Shown: positions 63,430 to 64,000 of the stretch, piece after piece
How positions within the stretch are numbered: position 1 is the stretch's first letter
Layout: every line of letters begins with the position of its first letter
Notes under the pieces: model-generated
What the model was told of the DNA's origin: nothing
Database searches by the model: none
Seen by the model: the letters and a program-made list of their open reading frames with translations, nothing else
Position numbers and translations under genes: made by a program
Assembly (NCBI GenBank): GCA_936432065.2
Contig: OW386293.2
Span: forward strand, 26,548,234-26,612,233
Direction of reading: 5' to 3'
Source of the DNA: Rutpela maculata
Lineage: Eukaryota; Arthropoda; Insecta; Coleoptera; Cerambycidae
Length of the DNA: 64,000 nt

Positions 63430-63722
63430 GATTTATGGGCACGCCTTTTCCATGATCGTTGGATTAGACGTTTGGGACCGTGGAATTGGCCTCCGAGGTC
63501 CCCTGACCTTACCCCGTTAGATTTTTATCTTTGAGGTACTCTTAAAGATAGAGTTTATAAAACTCCAGTTCACAACAGGGAAGAATTAGAATGTCGAGTG
63601 ATTCAAGAGATTGAAAACTTGGACCCCGCTGAAATAAGAGCTGCTACAACAAACGTCGTCCATCGTCATATACAAAAGGGTCTAGAAGTGAACGGTCTAC
63701 ATTTCGAACAATTATTACAATA
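63430..63722 (+). pseudogene. Mariner-like transposase C-terminal end
   Basis: Reads DRWIRRLGPWNWPPRSPDLT, PLDFYL, stop, GTLKDRVYKTPVHNREELEC, RVIQEIENLDPAEIRAATTN, VVHRHIQKGLEVNGLHFEQL, LQ, stop. SPDLTPLDFYL is the third-Asp motif and the remainder is a well-preserved C-terminus. One in-frame TGA lies at 63532-63534. The upstream part with the first two Asp is missing. It differs in sequence from the other three mariner families here. Confidence 0.8.
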
Positions 63723-64000
63723 GTTTTAAGATTTTTATAATTGTTATTGGTATTATTTGTTATTGCTACTTAGACTTTGTTACTGTTATTGCTGCTTAGG
63801 TATTATTTTTTCCTGACACTGTTATTGTTCTTTTAATGACGAACCAAAATTTATAAAATTTCTCTGAATTCGTAGAAACTTTCTGTTGTTCATCTGCGGC
63901 AAATTCGGATATTTCACTTTAAATTTTGTACAAGTTCTGCTGATAATCTTATTGCACTTTCCATGGATAATAAACAAATCCATTAAAACTGTGTTTGTAT

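Overview
This window is AT-rich animal DNA made almost entirely of transposable elements in many stages of decay. CR1-, Jockey- and RTE-type LINEs, Tc1/mariner relatives, a gypsy LTR element, a TTAA-flanked MITE, a hAT-like MITE and a 5S-rRNA-derived SINE sit together, and the genes have no bacterial features such as operons or ribosome binding sites. The mix points to a large, repeat-rich insect genome. A beetle would fit, but I cannot fix the species. I see no confidently intact host gene. The only two long undamaged reading frames are the ORF1 and ORF2 of one CR1-clade LINE at 39.2-43.6 kb.

Layout: 1-2.3 kb, an inverted-repeat-bounded block holding a dead CR1 fragment. 2.8-3.4 kb, a five-unit ~120-bp tandem array. 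4.2-7.6 kb, copy A of a long repeat with two nested insertions. 7.9-10 kb, a mariner-like element with very long terminal inverted repeats. 10.5-14.7 kb, decayed LINEs plus three copies of a 5S-derived SINE. 15-18.2 kb, a LINE disrupted by a Helitron-like element and a TTAA-flanked MITE. 19.7-25 kb, a second mariner, a 5'-truncated Jockey with a perfect 10-bp target duplication, and a second copy of the first mariner. 25-28.4 kb, an unrecognised interrupted gene, a mariner fragment and a 485-bp TIR element. 29.2-29.6 kb, a GC-richer island. 29.9-36.4 kb, a mariner split by a LINE that is itself split by an internally deleted gypsy element. 39.2-43.6 kb, the near-full-length CR1 element. 43.7-50.5 kb, palindromic MITEs, two long inverted repeats and an exon-structured remnant of a cysteine-rich (CXC-like) protein. 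50.6-55.2 kb, copy B of the long repeat, invaded by a hAT-like element that carries two further insertions, and by a Helitron-like element. 56.7-60 kb, a fourth 5S-SINE and an RTE-like LINE lodged in a probable solo LTR. 60.3-64 kb, a Jockey 3' end, a Crypton-like fragment, two homologous palindromes and mariner remnants.

The most notable patterns are listed here. (1) A six-copy, ~645-730-bp element family ends in inverted sequence, leaves no target duplication and inserts between two T residues, behaving like Helentron/HINE elements. (2) A SINE family has a 5S rRNA head. (3) A mariner has a DD41D-type spacing and ~350-430-bp inverted arms. (4) A gypsy derivative has lost RT, RNase H and the integrase core while keeping gag, protease and both integrase ends. 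(5) Inverted repeats enclose remnants of a CXC-type host-like gene with tandemly duplicated exons.

Nothing here acts as a pathway. The elements relate by nesting, which gives relative ages: the mariner at 30-36 kb is older than the LINE, which is older than the gypsy; copy B is older than the hAT-like element, which is older than its two inserts; the LINE at 16-18 kb is older than both of its inserts. All coordinates and reading frames come from reading the sequence by eye. Family names rest on recognised motifs, not database searches.
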